Shown: positions 45,397 through 55,008, counted from the first letter of the stretch. The stretch: 64,000 bases of DNA from Streptomyces sp. TSRI0281 (GCF_001905125.1 NZ_LWLE01000003.1:294975-358974); one strand, 5' to 3'. The notes: generated by a model not told the origin, from the letters alone. Numbers and translations are program-made.

Positions 45397-45561
45397 ATGG
45401 ACGCCATTCAGCAGCAGATGTTCGACACCTACCGCGCGGCCCGGCTGGGCGAGATCCCGCCCCCGCTGCCGGGACGCCACGACTGGGACGTACTGCGCAC
45501 CCTCCGCGACCACTGGCGCTCGCGCCACACCCTCCGCGCCAACGACCATGACCACCCGTAG
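45397..45561 (+). CDS. Small hypothetical protein (54 residues)
   Basis: A 54-codon frame starts at the ATG at 45397, with GAGG three bases upstream, and ends at TAG 45559-45561. The protein starts MDAIQQQMFDTYRAARLGE and continues with a Pro-rich turn, PPPLPGRHDWDV. It then has an Arg/His-rich helical end. Codon use fits coding DNA. It is divergent from the DUF5937 regulator across 97 bp, so it may be a regulator target. I do not recognise the family. Confidence 0.6.
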   Translation: MDAIQQQMFDTYRAARLGEIPPPLPGRHDWDVLRTLRDHWRSRHTLRANDHDHP

Positions 45562-45703
45562 CCCCACGCGCCGAGGCCCGCGCCGTGACCCCGCCGTACT
45601 CGCCGAGCCCCTGCTCGCGGCCGTGAGCCCGCCGTACCTGCGGAACGCCACTCACCGAGCCCCGCCGCCGTGAGCCCTGCGGCCGGGAGCACCGCACCCC
45701 CGC

Positions 45704-46858
45704 CTACCCCAACCGCGCCACGAACTCCCCCACGGCCTCCCGGACATCCCCCGCGGTCCACTCCAGCCCCTCGGCTCCCACCGTCACCTCGGTGAACGAC
45801 ACCCCCGGCGGCAGACCCGCCCCCGCCGCCCCCTCGAACCACTTCCGGAACAGGGCCACCCCCGTCTCCTCCGCCTGCCGCACCGAAGCCTCGTTCAGCG
45901 CCTCGGCGCCGTACGGCAGCCAGACCACGAACTGGTGCGTGTGCGGCGGCTCCGGATGCACCCGGAACCAGGGCACCCCGGAGCCCGCGAAACCCTCCGC
46001 CAGCGCCCCGGCCACCACCTTCGCCCGCGCCACGTAATCCGGCAGCCTCGGCAGCTCCCGCTCCAGGCCCAGCAGCGCGGACAGCGCCGCCGGATACTGC
46101 TGGAAGACCTGGCCCCCGTACCGGTGGCGCCACGTGCGCGCCTCCTCGACCAGCGTCTCCGGACCGGCCAGCACCGCCCCGGACAGCCCGTTGAGCGACT
46201 TGTAGAACGAGACGTACACGCTGTCCGCGAGCCCCGCGATCTGCGACAGCTCCCGCCCGAAGTGCGGGCCGCACTCCCAGAGCCGCGCCCCGTCCAGATG
46301 CACGACCGCGTCCCGTTCGCGGGCGGCGGCCACGACGGCCTCCAGCTCCTCCCAGGTGGGCAGGACGAAACCGGCGTCCCGCAACGGCAGCTCCAGCATC
46401 AGCGTGCCGAACGGCTCGGGGAAGTCGCGGATCTCGTCCGCCGTGGGGAGCCGGGGGGCGGACGTCGGATGCACCGTGCGCAGTCCGCTCACCACCGCGA
46501 GCGCACCCCGCTCGTGCACCTCCGGATGGGAGAGCGGATGCAGCGCCACCGTCGCGTTGCCCGTACGCCCCGCCCAGCAGCGCAGGGCGACCTGCTGGGC
46601 CATCGTCCCGGTCGGGAAGAACGCCGCGTCCTCCATGCCGAGGAGCGCCGCGACCCGCCGTTCGACCTCGGCGACGACCCCGTCACCGTAGATGTCCGTC
46701 CACTCGTCCAGGTCGTGGACGGCTCCCGCGTCGGCCACCAGCGCGGCCAGCCGTCCGCCGAGCGTGCCCTCCGCCGAAGCCCGCGCCAGGACCCGGTGGG
46801 ATCGCCGCCAAGCGGTCAGTCTGCGCTGCCGCTGCTCCTGCTCATCGGTGACTGCCAT
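45704..46858 (-). CDS. Threonine aldolase family / beta-eliminating lyase PLP protein
   Basis: This is 384 residues. The aromatic-type PLP fold is seen in [48 protein letters not shown] and the PLP lysine in [12 protein letters not shown] (Lys220). [14 protein letters not shown] follows. Low-specificity threonine aldolases split threonine to glycine and acetaldehyde. The family also includes other beta-eliminating lyases, so the true substrate is open. The gene is divergent from the DUF2520 gene; the spacer holds a DnaA-box-like pair. Confidence 0.88.
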   Translation of the reverse strand: MAVTDEQEQRQRRLTAWRRSHRVLARASAEGTLGGRLAALVADAGAVHDLDEWTDIYGDGVVAEVERRVAALLGMEDAAFFPTGTMAQQVALRCWAGRTGNATVALHPLSHPEVHERGALAVVSGLRTVHPTSAPRLPTADEIRDFPEPFGTLMLELPLRDAGFVLPTWEELEAVVAAARERDAVVHLDGARLWECGPHFGRELSQIAGLADSVYVSFYKSLNGLSGAVLAGPETLVEEARTWRHRYGGQVFQQYPAALSALLGLERELPRLPDYVARAKVVAGALAEGFAGSGVPWFRVHPEPPHTHQFVVWLPYGAEALNEASVRQAEETGVALFRKWFEGAAGAGLPPGVSFTEVTVGAEGLEWTAGDVREAVGEFVARLG

Positions 46859-46918
46859 GGGACGATCATCGCCCGGACCACTGACATCGCCCAGCCGGTT
46901 TCCGCTCGGGCCGCAGAG

Positions 46919-46939
46919 TTACCCACAGGCTGTGGACAG
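46919..46939. promoter_or_regulatory. Inverted pair of DnaA-box-like sequences
   Basis: TTACCCACA (46919-46927) and, on the other strand, CTGTCCACA (46931-46939) each differ at one base from TTATCCACA and TTGTCCACA respectively. They stand 3 bp apart in the 166-bp divergent promoter region of the threonine-aldolase-like and DUF2520 genes. Confidence 0.35.
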
Positions 46940-47024
46940 CCGGGAGGTCTCCCGAAACGCTGGCGTAGCATGCAGAGAAATCGTCCGGTACCCCCCGCGG
47001 ACTGGAACGGAAGGCCATCGCCGC

Positions 47025-47960
47025 GTGAATACGACAGCTTCGAAGGAACCCCTCGACGCGAGGGACCGCCCCGCCCGCCTCACCGTCGGGGTCGTCGGCG
47101 CGGGCCGGGTCGGTCCCGCCCTCGCCGCCGCGCTCCAGCTCGCCGGGCACCGCCCGGTGGCCGTGTCGGGCGTCTCCGACGCGTCCGTGCGCCGTGCGGC
47201 CGCACTGCTCCCCGACGTACCGCTGGTGCCGCCCGCCGAGGTCCTCGCGCGCGCCGAGCTGGTGCTGCTGACCGTCCCCGACGACGCCCTGCCCGGCTTG
47301 GTCGAGGGCCTTGCCGAGACCGGCGCCGTACGGCCGGGACAGCTGATCGTCCACACATCGGGGCGGTACGGGGCCAAGGTCCTGGACCCCGCCCGGCGGG
47401 CCGGTGCGCTGCCGCTCGCCCTGCACCCGGCGATGACGTTCACCGGCAGCTCCGTCGACGTCCAGCGGCTGGCCGGCTGCTCCTTCGGGGTCACCGCCCC
47501 CGAGGAGCTGAGACTGGCGGCCGAGGCCCTGGTCATCGAGATGGGCGGCGAGCCGGAGTGGATCGCCGAGGAGGCCCGCCCGCTCTATCACGCGGCCCTC
47601 GCCCTCGGGGCGAACCACCTGGTCACCCTGGTCGCGGAGGCCATGGAGCTGCTGGCCAAGGCCGGGGTCACGGCGCCCGACCGGATGCTCGGCCCGCTCC
47701 TCGGCGCGGCGCTGGACAACGCCCTGCGCTCCGGCGACGCGGCGCTGACCGGACCCGTGGCCCGTGGCGACGCGGGCACGGTCGCCGCCCATGTCGGCGA
47801 GCTGCGCAAGCACGCCCCGCAGACGGTGGCCGGCTATCTCGCGATGGCCCGCGCCACGGCCGACCGGGCGCTCGCCCACGGTCTGCTCAAGCCGGAGCTG
47901 GCCGAGGACCTGCTCGTCGTCCTGGCCGACGGCGAGAGCGGACCGGGGGAGGCCCGATGA
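47025..47960 (+). CDS. Rossmann-like/DUF2520 domain protein (ketopantoate-reductase-like fold)
   Basis: This is 311 residues from the GTG at 47025. The NAD(P) motif [16 protein letters not shown] lies at about residues 22-37. [10 protein letters not shown] follows, then a helical DUF2520 domain beginning at about 170 ([20 protein letters not shown]). The fold is that of 6-phosphogluconate dehydrogenase and ketopantoate reductase. It overlaps panC by 4 bp (ATGA) and the same pair is found in mycobacteria. A pantoate-forming reductase role is attractive but unproven. Confidence 0.85.
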   Translation: MNTTASKEPLDARDRPARLTVGVVGAGRVGPALAAALQLAGHRPVAVSGVSDASVRRAAALLPDVPLVPPAEVLARAELVLLTVPDDALPGLVEGLAETGAVRPGQLIVHTSGRYGAKVLDPARRAGALPLALHPAMTFTGSSVDVQRLAGCSFGVTAPEELRLAAEALVIEMGGEPEWIAEEARPLYHAALALGANHLVTLVAEAMELLAKAGVTAPDRMLGPLLGAALDNALRSGDAALTGPVARGDAGTVAAHVGELRKHAPQTVAGYLAMARATADRALAHGLLKPELAEDLLVVLADGESGPGEAR

Positions 47961-48955
47961 ACGTCCTGCGTACCGCCGCCGAGCTGGACGCCCTGCACCG
48001 CCCGGCCGGTGCGGTGCGTGCCGTCGTCATGACGATGGGCGCCCTCCACGACGGCCACGCCACCCTGATCCGGGCCGCGCGCGCCGCCGCCGGTCCGGCC
48101 GGCCAGGTCGTGGTCACGGTCTTCGTGAACCCGCTCCAGTTCGGTGAGGCCGCCGACCTGGACCGCTACCCGCGCACCCTCGACGCCGATGTGGCGGTCG
48201 CCTCGGATGCGGGGGCCGACACGGTCTTCGCGCCCTCCGTCGACGAGGTGTATCCCGGCGGCGAACCCCGGGTCCGGATCACCGCGGGCCCCATGGGCGA
48301 GCGCCTCGAAGGCGCCTCCCGCCCCGGTCACTTCGACGGCATGCTCACCGTCGTCGCCAAGCTCCTCCACCTCACCCGCCCCGATGCGGCGTTCTACGGG
48401 CAGAAGGACGCCCAGCAGCTGGCGCTGATCCGCCGCATGGTGCGCGACCTGAATTTCGGCGTCGAGATCACCGGCGTACCCACGGTGCGCGACCCGGACG
48501 GTCTGGCGCTCTCCAGCCGTAACCGCTTCCTCTCCGCCGAGGAACGGCACACCGCCCTCGCCCTGCCCCGCGCGCTGTTCGCGGCCCGGGACAGACTGGC
48601 CGCCCAGCAGGCGCTGCACGAGCGCGCGCAGGCGACCGCGTCGAGCACGGGCCGGGCCGCCGGGCTCACCGCGCTCGGCGAGTCCCGCGCGGCGGCCGAC
48701 GCCCAGGCGGTGGCGCTGGCCCGGCCGAGCGGCGGACCCGCCGCCGTACGGGCAGCCGCGCAGCTCGTCCTCCTGGACGCCGCCCGGGAACGGCAGCCGC
48801 TCGTCCTGGACTATCTGGCCCTCGTGGACCCGGCGGACTTCACCGAGATCCCCGACGACCGCGAGAGCGGGGAGGCGATCCTCGCCATCGCGGCGCGGGT
48901 CGGTGCCACCCGTCTGATCGACAACATCCCCCTGACCTTCGGAGCCCTCACGTGA
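47957..48955 (+). CDS. panC: Pantothenate synthetase (pantoate-beta-alanine ligase)
   Basis: This is 332 residues. It joins pantoate and beta-alanine through a pantoyl-adenylate. The nucleotide motif [18 protein letters not shown] (about residues 24-41) is the HIGH equivalent; then come [37 protein letters not shown] and the KMSKS-like [11 protein letters not shown]. It overlaps the DUF2520 gene before it and nadB after it by 4 bp each. panD, the source of beta-alanine and adjacent in mycobacteria, is absent here. An Ala/Arg-rich insertion occurs at about residues 215-260. Confidence 0.95.
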   Translation: MNVLRTAAELDALHRPAGAVRAVVMTMGALHDGHATLIRAARAAAGPAGQVVVTVFVNPLQFGEAADLDRYPRTLDADVAVASDAGADTVFAPSVDEVYPGGEPRVRITAGPMGERLEGASRPGHFDGMLTVVAKLLHLTRPDAAFYGQKDAQQLALIRRMVRDLNFGVEITGVPTVRDPDGLALSSRNRFLSAEERHTALALPRALFAARDRLAAQQALHERAQATASSTGRAAGLTALGESRAAADAQAVALARPSGGPAAVRAAAQLVLLDAARERQPLVLDYLALVDPADFTEIPDDRESGEAILAIAARVGATRLIDNIPLTFGALT

Positions 48956-50646
48956 CCGGAATACGGCTGACCGCCCCCGCCCCCGGCTGGGCCATCGACG
49001 CGGATGTCGTCGTGGTCGGCTCCGGCGTGGCCGGTCTCACCACCGCCCTGCGCTGCGCGGCCGCGGGCCTCGCCACCGTCGTCGTCACCAAGGCCCGGCT
49101 GGACGACGGCTCCACGCGCTGGGCCCAGGGCGGCATCGCCGCGGCCCTGGGCGAGGGCGACACCCCCGAGCAGCATCTCGACGACACCCTCGTCGCGGGC
49201 GTCGGCCTGTGCGACGAGGCGGCGGTACGGACCCTGGTCACCGAGGGCCCCGACGCCGTACGCAGGCTGATCGAGACCGGCGCCCACTTCGACACCACCG
49301 ACGACGGCGACATCGCGCTGACCCGTGAGGGCGGCCACCACCGCCGCCGCATCGCGCACGCGGGCGGCGACGCGACGGGCGCCGAGATCTCCCGCGCGCT
49401 GGTCGAGGCGGTCCGCTCGGCCGCCCTGCACACCGTCGAGAACGCCCTGGTCCTGGACCTGCTCACCGACGCCGAAGGCCGTACGGCGGGCGTCACCCTG
49501 CACGTCATGGGCGAGGGCCAGCACGACGGTGTCGGCGCCGTCCGCGCCCCCGCGGTCGTCCTCGCCACCGGCGGCATGGGCCAGGTCTTCTCCGCCACCA
49601 CCAACCCGCCGGTCTCCACCGGCGACGGGGTGGCGCTCGCGCTGCGGGCCGGTGCGGAGGTCTCCGACCTCGAATTCGTCCAGTTCCACCCGACCGTCCT
49701 CTTCCTCGGCGCCGACGCCGAGGGCCAGCAGCCGCTCGTGTCGGAAGCGGTACGGGGCGAGGGCGCCCATCTCGTGGACGCGTCCGGTACGCGCTTCATG
49801 CTCGGGCAGCACGAGCTGGCGGAGCTGGCCCCGCGCGACATCGTCGCCAAGGCCATCACCCGGCAGATGCTCCTGCACGGCACCGGGCACATGTATCTGG
49901 ACGCCCGGCACTTCGGCGCCGAGATGTGGGAGCAGCGCTTCCCCACCATCCTGGCGGCCTGCCGCGCCCACGGCATCGACCCGATCACCGAGCCGATCCC
50001 GGTGGCGCCCGCCGCGCACTACGCCTCCGGCGGCATCCGCACCGACCTGCGGGGACGTACGACCGTGCCCGGTCTGTACGCCTGCGGGGAGGTCGCCTGC
50101 ACCGGGGTGCACGGCGCCAACCGGCTGGCGTCCAACTCCCTCCTGGAGGGGCTGGTCTTCGCCGAGAGCATCGCCGCGGACATCGCCGAGGACCGCCCGC
50201 GGCGTACGGAGGCGGTGCACGGGGGCGACGGCACGCCCGCGCCGCTGCTCGCCCCCGAGTCCCGTACCGCGATCCAGCGGATCATGACCCGGGGCGCCGG
50301 GGTCCTGCGCTCCGCCGACAGTCTCGCCGCCGCGGCCGACGAGCTGGAGGCCCTGCACCGTGACGCGGTCGCCGACGCGGGGAGCGCCGGTACGTCCGAG
50401 GCCAAGGCCACCGTGCCCGGGGTCGAGGCGTGGGAGGTCACCAACCTGCTCCTCGTCTCCCGGGTCCTGGTCGCCGCCGCCCGCGCCCGCGAGGAGACCC
50501 GCGGCTGCCACTGGCGCGAGGACCGGCCCGACCGCGACGACGAGCACTGGCGCCGCCACCTCGTGGTCCGGATCGCGCCGGACCGGAAGCCGGTGCTGCA
50601 CCTGACGGAGACCGCCGCGTTCCCGCCCGTACGTCCCGCGAATTGA
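48952..50646 (+). CDS. nadB: L-aspartate oxidase
   Basis: This is 564 residues from a GTG that overlaps the panC stop. It oxidises aspartate to iminoaspartate with FAD, the first step to NAD. The FAD motif is [20 protein letters not shown]. The succinate dehydrogenase-like signatures are present: [46 protein letters not shown] and [20 protein letters not shown]. The C-terminal helical domain contains [18 protein letters not shown]. Quinolinate synthase (nadA) is not in the window. Confidence 0.96.
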   Translation: MTGIRLTAPAPGWAIDADVVVVGSGVAGLTTALRCAAAGLATVVVTKARLDDGSTRWAQGGIAAALGEGDTPEQHLDDTLVAGVGLCDEAAVRTLVTEGPDAVRRLIETGAHFDTTDDGDIALTREGGHHRRRIAHAGGDATGAEISRALVEAVRSAALHTVENALVLDLLTDAEGRTAGVTLHVMGEGQHDGVGAVRAPAVVLATGGMGQVFSATTNPPVSTGDGVALALRAGAEVSDLEFVQFHPTVLFLGADAEGQQPLVSEAVRGEGAHLVDASGTRFMLGQHELAELAPRDIVAKAITRQMLLHGTGHMYLDARHFGAEMWEQRFPTILAACRAHGIDPITEPIPVAPAAHYASGGIRTDLRGRTTVPGLYACGEVACTGVHGANRLASNSLLEGLVFAESIAADIAEDRPRRTEAVHGGDGTPAPLLAPESRTAIQRIMTRGAGVLRSADSLAAAADELEALHRDAVADAGSAGTSEAKATVPGVEAWEVTNLLLVSRVLVAAARAREETRGCHWREDRPDRDDEHWRRHLVVRIAPDRKPVLHLTETAAFPPVRPAN

Positions 50647-50774
50647 GCAGACTGCTCAGCAGGCCCGCGACCGGCCGGGACCGGGACCCGGGCCGCTGAG
50701 CGAACCCCGCACCACCCGCGGCCCGACCGCACCGCCCCGTACCACCCGCAGACGCCCCCCGAGGAGCCGTAACC

Positions 50775-51824
50775 GTGAGCACGCCCGAAGAGAATCCGCG
50801 CCCCACGCCCGTGGACGTACCGCTGATCCAGATCGGCGCGCCCGCACCGTCCGCGGGAGGCTGTGGCGACGACTGCGGCTGTGGCGACGGCTACGACCCC
50901 GACGCCCTGGAGTGCGGTCTGGACCCCGCGCTCGCCCAGCTCCTCGCCGAGGCGGGTCTGGACCCCGTCCAGGTCGAGGACGTCGCCCATGTCGCGATCG
51001 AGGAGGACCTCGACGGTGGTGTGGACATCACGACCGTGGCGACCGTGGACGAGGACGCCGTCGCCACCGGTGACTTCACCGCCCGTGAGGCGGGTGTGGT
51101 CGCCGGTCTGCGGGTCGCCGAGGCCGTCCTGTCCATCGTCTGCACCAGCGAGTTCGAGGTCGAGCGCCATGTCGAGGACGGCGACCGCGTCGCCCCCGGC
51201 CAGAAGCTGCTGACCGTCACCACCCGCACCCGTGATCTGCTCACCGGCGAGCGCAGCGCGCTCAACCTGCTGTGCCGCCTCTCCGGCATCGCGACCGCCA
51301 CCCGTGCCTGGGCCGACGTGCTCGAAGGGACGAAGGCGGAGGTCCGCGACACCCGTAAGACGACGCCGGGCCTGCGCGCCCTGGAGAAGTACGCGGTGCG
51401 CTGCGGCGGCGGGGTCAACCACCGCATGTCGCTCTCCGACGCGGCCCTGGTCAAGGACAACCACGTCATCGCGGCGGGCGGGGTGGCCGAGGCGTTCGAG
51501 CGGGTGCGGGAGGAGTTCCCCGACGTACCGATCGAGGTCGAGGTCGACACGATGCAGCAGGTCCGCGAGGTGCTCGACGCGGGCGTCGACCTGATCCTGC
51601 TGGACAACTTCACACCGGGCGAGACCGCCGAGGCCGTCGCCCTGGTCGGTGGCCGCGCGGTGCTGGAGTCCTCCGGCCGGCTCACCCTCGACTCGGCCCG
51701 CGCCTACGCCGAGGCGGGCGTCGACTACCTGGCCGTCGGCGCGCTCACCCACTCCTCGCCGATCCTCGACATCGGCCTGGACTTCCGGGACGCCGCCCCG
51801 GCCACCGGTGAGGCCCGCGCCTGA
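50775..51824 (+). CDS. nadC: Nicotinate-nucleotide diphosphorylase (carboxylating) with Cys-rich N-terminal extension
   Basis: This is 349 residues. It turns quinolinate and PRPP into nicotinate mononucleotide, CO2 and pyrophosphate. The core starts at about residue 55. It shows EDLDGGVDITT, GERSALNLLCRLSGIATATR, DTRKTTPGLRALEKYAVRCGGG and IEVEVDTMQQVREVLDAGVD, then ESSGRLTLDSARAYAEAGVD. The first 50 residues are an extension with GGCGDDCGCGDG (Cys30, Cys34, Cys36) and Cys47, which could bind a metal. It ends one base into coaX. Confidence 0.95.
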   Translation: MSTPEENPRPTPVDVPLIQIGAPAPSAGGCGDDCGCGDGYDPDALECGLDPALAQLLAEAGLDPVQVEDVAHVAIEEDLDGGVDITTVATVDEDAVATGDFTAREAGVVAGLRVAEAVLSIVCTSEFEVERHVEDGDRVAPGQKLLTVTTRTRDLLTGERSALNLLCRLSGIATATRAWADVLEGTKAEVRDTRKTTPGLRALEKYAVRCGGGVNHRMSLSDAALVKDNHVIAAGGVAEAFERVREEFPDVPIEVEVDTMQQVREVLDAGVDLILLDNFTPGETAEAVALVGGRAVLESSGRLTLDSARAYAEAGVDYLAVGALTHSSPILDIGLDFRDAAPATGEARA

Positions 51825-52621
51825 TGCTGCTCACCATCGACGTCGGCAACACCCACACCGTCCTCGGCCTGTTCGACGGCGAGGAGATCGTCGAGCACTG
51901 GCGGATCTCCACCGACGCCCGCCGCACCGCCGACGAGCTCGCCGTACTGCTCCAGGGGCTGATGGGCACGCATCCGCTGCTCGGCATGGAGCTGGGCGAC
52001 GGCATCGAGGGCATCGCGATCTGCGCCACCGTCCCGGCGGTGCTGCACGAGCTGCGGGAGGTGACCCGCCGCTACTACGGCGACGTCCCCGCGGTGCTCG
52101 TGGAGCCCGGCATCAAGACCGGGGTGCCGATCCTGGTGGACAACCCGAAGGAGGTCGGCGCGGACCGCATCATCAACTCGGTCGCCGCCGTCGATCTCTA
52201 CGGCGGTCCGGCGATCGTGGTCGACTTCGGCACGGCCACCACGTTCGACGCGGTGTCCGCCCGTGGTGAGTACGTGGGCGGAGTCATCGCCCCCGGTATC
52301 GAGATCTCGGTCGAGGCGCTCGGGGTGAAGGGCGCCCAGCTCCGCAAGATCGAGCTGGCCAAGCCGCGCAGTGTGATCGGCAAGAACACCGTCGAGGCCA
52401 TGCAGTCCGGCATCGTGTTCGGCTTCGCGGGCCAGGTCGACGGTGTCGTGGCGCGGATGAAGAAGGAGCTGGCGGGCGACCCCGAGGACGTCACGGTGAT
52501 CGCGACCGGTGGCCTTGCTCCGATGGTGTTGGGGGAGTCCTCCGTCATCGACGAGCACGAGCCGTGGCTGACGCTCATCGGGCTGCGTCTCGTGTACGAG
52601 CGCAACGTCGCACGCATGTAG
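51824..52621 (+). CDS. coaX: Type III pantothenate kinase
   Basis: This is 265 residues. It phosphorylates pantothenate to 4'-phosphopantothenate, the first step to CoA. ASKHA-fold motifs are LLTIDVGNTHTVLGLFDGEE (residues 2-21), VGADRIINSVAAV and VVDFGTATTFDAVS, then GGVIAPGIEIS. The start overlaps the nadC stop (TGATG). It links the pantothenate genes upstream with CoA synthesis and sits among the NAD genes. Confidence 0.96.
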   Translation: MLLTIDVGNTHTVLGLFDGEEIVEHWRISTDARRTADELAVLLQGLMGTHPLLGMELGDGIEGIAICATVPAVLHELREVTRRYYGDVPAVLVEPGIKTGVPILVDNPKEVGADRIINSVAAVDLYGGPAIVVDFGTATTFDAVSARGEYVGGVIAPGIEISVEALGVKGAQLRKIELAKPRSVIGKNTVEAMQSGIVFGFAGQVDGVVARMKKELAGDPEDVTVIATGGLAPMVLGESSVIDEHEPWLTLIGLRLVYERNVARM

Positions 52622-52807
52622 GCACTGCCGGGACGGTCGGCGGGCGGGGCGCCGGACGCGGGCGGCTCACCTGCGACAACGCCCGCCGACGGCGTACCAC
52701 CGCCCTCCGCGGAACCGTCGGCGGAGCCCCGGTGGAGTCCCGGCGGGCGCCGCGCCGCCGTCGGCCAGTTAAACGGATTTTGTCCATTTAGCACGTATTG
52801 TCGCGCC

Positions 52808-53419
52808 ATGCCCACGCCCTACGGATCACGAGGCGGCATGGCGTTCGGTGCGGACGAGCTGCGGGTGCTCCGACGTGCCCTCGCCATCGCCCTCCACCCG
52901 ACGCCCCTGCCCGACGAGGATGTCCAGGACTGCCTGCGGCTCGCGGGTGCCGTGGACGAGGCGGTCAGCGAGGCGGGGAGACTGCGCGCGTTCCTCCTCG
53001 CCGATCTCGCCCGCTACCGCGAAGCTCTCCCCGGCTCCGTCACCGGCTATCTGGAGCTCCTCCAGGACGCCGTGGCCGCCGGTTACGACCCCCGCCCGGA
53101 CGATCTGGCCGCCCTGCGGGCCCTGCGCGGCAGGCCGGTCGCGGCAGCGCTCCTGGAACGCTGCCAGGTACTCGCGGAACGTTCCGTACGGGCCCGGCTC
53201 GCCGGCCGCTCCGTCGCGGTGACGGCCCCGGCGCCCCGAGGCCGGCTGCTCGCCCTGCCCGGCGGCCGCGCCGCGGAGCGGGAACCCGAGCGCCCCAAGG
53301 CCCCGGTCGCGCCCGGCCGTCCGCAGACCCCGGCGGAGCGGCCGATGCCCAAGCCCTCCGAGGTGTTCCCGCCCCGCCGCCGGCCCGTGCCGCCGCCCGG
53401 CGAACGCGCGGCGGGCTGA
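52808..53419 (+). CDS. Conserved hypothetical protein
   Basis: This is 203 residues. The N-terminal 130 residues are predicted helical (ADELRVLRRALAIALH, DVQDCLRLAGAVDEAVSEAG and SVTGYLELLQDAVAAGYDP). The C-terminal 60 residues are Pro/Arg-rich and disordered. No catalytic motif is visible. The 186-bp spacer before it is locally AT-rich near 52770-52800 (TTTTGTCCATTTA), a likely promoter. I know it only as a conserved streptomycete protein located between coaX and lsr2. Confidence 0.75.
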   Translation: MPTPYGSRGGMAFGADELRVLRRALAIALHPTPLPDEDVQDCLRLAGAVDEAVSEAGRLRAFLLADLARYREALPGSVTGYLELLQDAVAAGYDPRPDDLAALRALRGRPVAAALLERCQVLAERSVRARLAGRSVAVTAPAPRGRLLALPGGRAAEREPERPKAPVAPGRPQTPAERPMPKPSEVFPPRRRPVPPPGERAAG

Positions 53420-53526
53420 GGCCCGTCCCCGCAATCGCCGATCCCGGGAACTTTCCCGGCGGGACGCGGCGTCCTCCTCGGGAGGGCGCCGCGTCCCGCT
53501 GATCGGGGCTCGCTACTCTGGACGGC

Positions 53527-53706
53527 ATGGACTACGTATCCGCGCTCGTGCCCCCCGTGGTGATGGCCGTCTTCTTCATCGCTCTGATCGTGGTGATCGT
53601 CAAGAGTCAGGGCGGTCCTAACAAGACCAAGGAAGACGCCGCCGTGGATGCGACGCTCGCCCGCGTGGAGCCGGCGAAGCAGACCGCTCGTCCGGAGAGT
53701 GTCTGA
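53527..53706 (+). CDS. Small single-pass membrane protein (59 residues)
   Basis: A 59-codon frame starts at ATG 53527 and ends at TGA 53704-53706. One transmembrane helix (PPVVMAVFFIALIVVIVK, about residues 9-26) follows a short outside tail. A Lys-rich cytosolic segment (SQGGPNKTKEDAA) and an Ala/Glu/Arg tail complete it. Coding character and the terminator after it support a real gene. Its function is unknown; small helix proteins of this kind often regulate membrane complexes. Confidence 0.75.
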   Translation: MDYVSALVPPVVMAVFFIALIVVIVKSQGGPNKTKEDAAVDATLARVEPAKQTARPESV

Positions 53707-53768
53707 CCGCTGGGCAGCGGCCCCGCGCACCCGTCCGGCGGGCGCGCGGGGCACCCCGTGCACCGTCA

Positions 53769-53803
53769 AGGGCGTACGGCTCATGGGAGCCGTACGCCCT
53801 TTC
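53769..53803 (+). terminator. Rho-independent terminator after the small membrane protein gene
   Basis: AGGGCGTACGGCT and AGCCGTACGCCCT pair perfectly over 13 bp with loop CATGGG, followed by TT. It separates this gene from the BlaI-type regulator. Confidence 0.85.
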
Positions 53804-53852
53804 GCTGTGTAAATACCAGCTCATTCAAGACATCTGGCACTAAGGTGACGCT

Positions 53853-54308
53853 GTGCCTCGCCAATTGGGAGAGCTGGAAGACGCCGTGATGACCCGCGTC
53901 TGGCAATGGAACCGTCCGGTCACTGTGCGGGAAGTCCTTGAGGACCTCCAGCAGGAACGGTCCATCGCCTACACGACTGTCATGACGGTAATGGACAATC
54001 TCCATCAGAAGGGCTGGGTGCGCCGGGAAGTCGATGGCCGGGCATATCGATATACGGCCGTCTCCACCAGGGCCGCGTACTCGGCCGCACTCATGAACGA
54101 AGCGTGGTCCCGCAGTGACAACCCGGCGGCCGCTCTAGTCGCGTTCTTCGGCATGATGTCCGCGGAGCAGCGCGAAGCCCTCCAGGACGCGGTCCGCATG
54201 GTTTCCCCGGGCCTCACCGATCCGCCGCCCACAAGCCCCTCCGGTGACGTGTCGCCCGGTGCGGACGTGCCTGTGGCCGATGACGCGGCGCCGGAGAGCG
54301 GGCGATAG
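53853..54308 (+). CDS. BlaI/MecI/CopY family transcriptional repressor
   Basis: This is 151 residues from a GTG. The winged helix covers residues 1-75: GELEDAVMTRVWQWNRPVTV, then SIAYTTVMTVMDNLHQKGWV and VDGRAYRYTAV. The dimerisation part (NPAAALVAFFGMMSAEQREAL) follows, and a 35-residue Pro/Asp-rich tail is extra. Family repressors are inactivated by proteolysis through a BlaR-type sensor or by metals; no sensor gene is adjacent. The GNAT gene starts 9 bp downstream. Confidence 0.9.
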   Translation: MPRQLGELEDAVMTRVWQWNRPVTVREVLEDLQQERSIAYTTVMTVMDNLHQKGWVRREVDGRAYRYTAVSTRAAYSAALMNEAWSRSDNPAAALVAFFGMMSAEQREALQDAVRMVSPGLTDPPPTSPSGDVSPGADVPVADDAAPESGR

Positions 54309-54317
54309 CGTCGGGGC

Positions 54318-54923
54318 ATGTCCTCAGAGCTGCCGCATACCGAAGAGCCACCGGATACCGAAGAGCCGTCGCATACCGGGCCGCATACCGATTTTGATAC
54401 CGACCCGTCGGTAAAAAAGCCCGCGATCACCGTCCGGCGTGCCAGGACGAGCGATGTGGCGTCGGTCCGCCGACTCCTCGACGGGTACGTGACCGAAGGG
54501 ATCCTGCTCGACAAAGCGACGGTCACGCTTTACGAGGACATCCAGGAGTTCTGGGTCGCGGAACGCGACGAGGACGCGCGGGTCATCGGCTGCGGCGCAC
54601 TCCATGTGATGTGGGAAGACCTCGCTGAAGTGCGCACCCTTGCCGTCGATCACAGCATCAGAGGTGGCGGAGTAGGTCATCACGTGCTGGACAAGCTCTT
54701 GCAGACCGCACGCTGGCTCGGTGTACGGCGGGTTTTCTGTCTCACCTTCGAAGTCGACTTCTTCGCGAAGCACGGCTTCGTCGAGATCGGAGAGACACCG
54801 GTCGACACAGATGTCTACAGTGAGCTGCTGCGTTCCTATGACGAAGGTGTCGCGGAGTTCCTCGGTCTCGAACGAGTGAAGCCGAACACCTTGGGCAACA
54901 GCCGGATGCTTCTGCACCTGTGA
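54318..54923 (+). CDS. GNAT amino-acid N-acetyltransferase (short N-acetylglutamate synthase type)
   Basis: This is 201 residues. After a 38-residue repeat-rich tail the GNAT fold begins at TVRRARTSDVASVRRLLDGY. The acetyl-CoA loop is RGGGVGHHVLDKLLQTARW, with LAEVRTLAVD before it and FFAKHGFVEIGETPVDTDVY after it. This matches the short actinobacterial glutamate N-acetyltransferase (as Rv2747) that starts arginine synthesis. Substrate assignment rests on family likeness. It probably shares a transcript with the BlaI-type gene. Confidence 0.85.
   Translation: MSSELPHTEEPPDTEEPSHTGPHTDFDTDPSVKKPAITVRRARTSDVASVRRLLDGYVTEGILLDKATVTLYEDIQEFWVAERDEDARVIGCGALHVMWEDLAEVRTLAVDHSIRGGGVGHHVLDKLLQTARWLGVRRVFCLTFEVDFFAKHGFVEIGETPVDTDVYSELLRSYDEGVAEFLGLERVKPNTLGNSRMLLHL
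54334..54405 (+). repeat. Imperfect repeats in the GNAT gene 5' end
   Basis: The core GATACCGAAGAGCC/GCATACCG recurs five times at 12-18 bp intervals. It codes for HTEEP, DTEEP, HTGP and similar peptides in the disordered tail. Confidence 0.7.
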
Positions 54924-55008
54924 TCGACAGAAGATGCCGGAACCCTATGTCCGAATCGCGCATGTTTCCCGCGTTCTTGAGCTCCTGAACCTCTCCCGGG
55001 GGTTTGTG

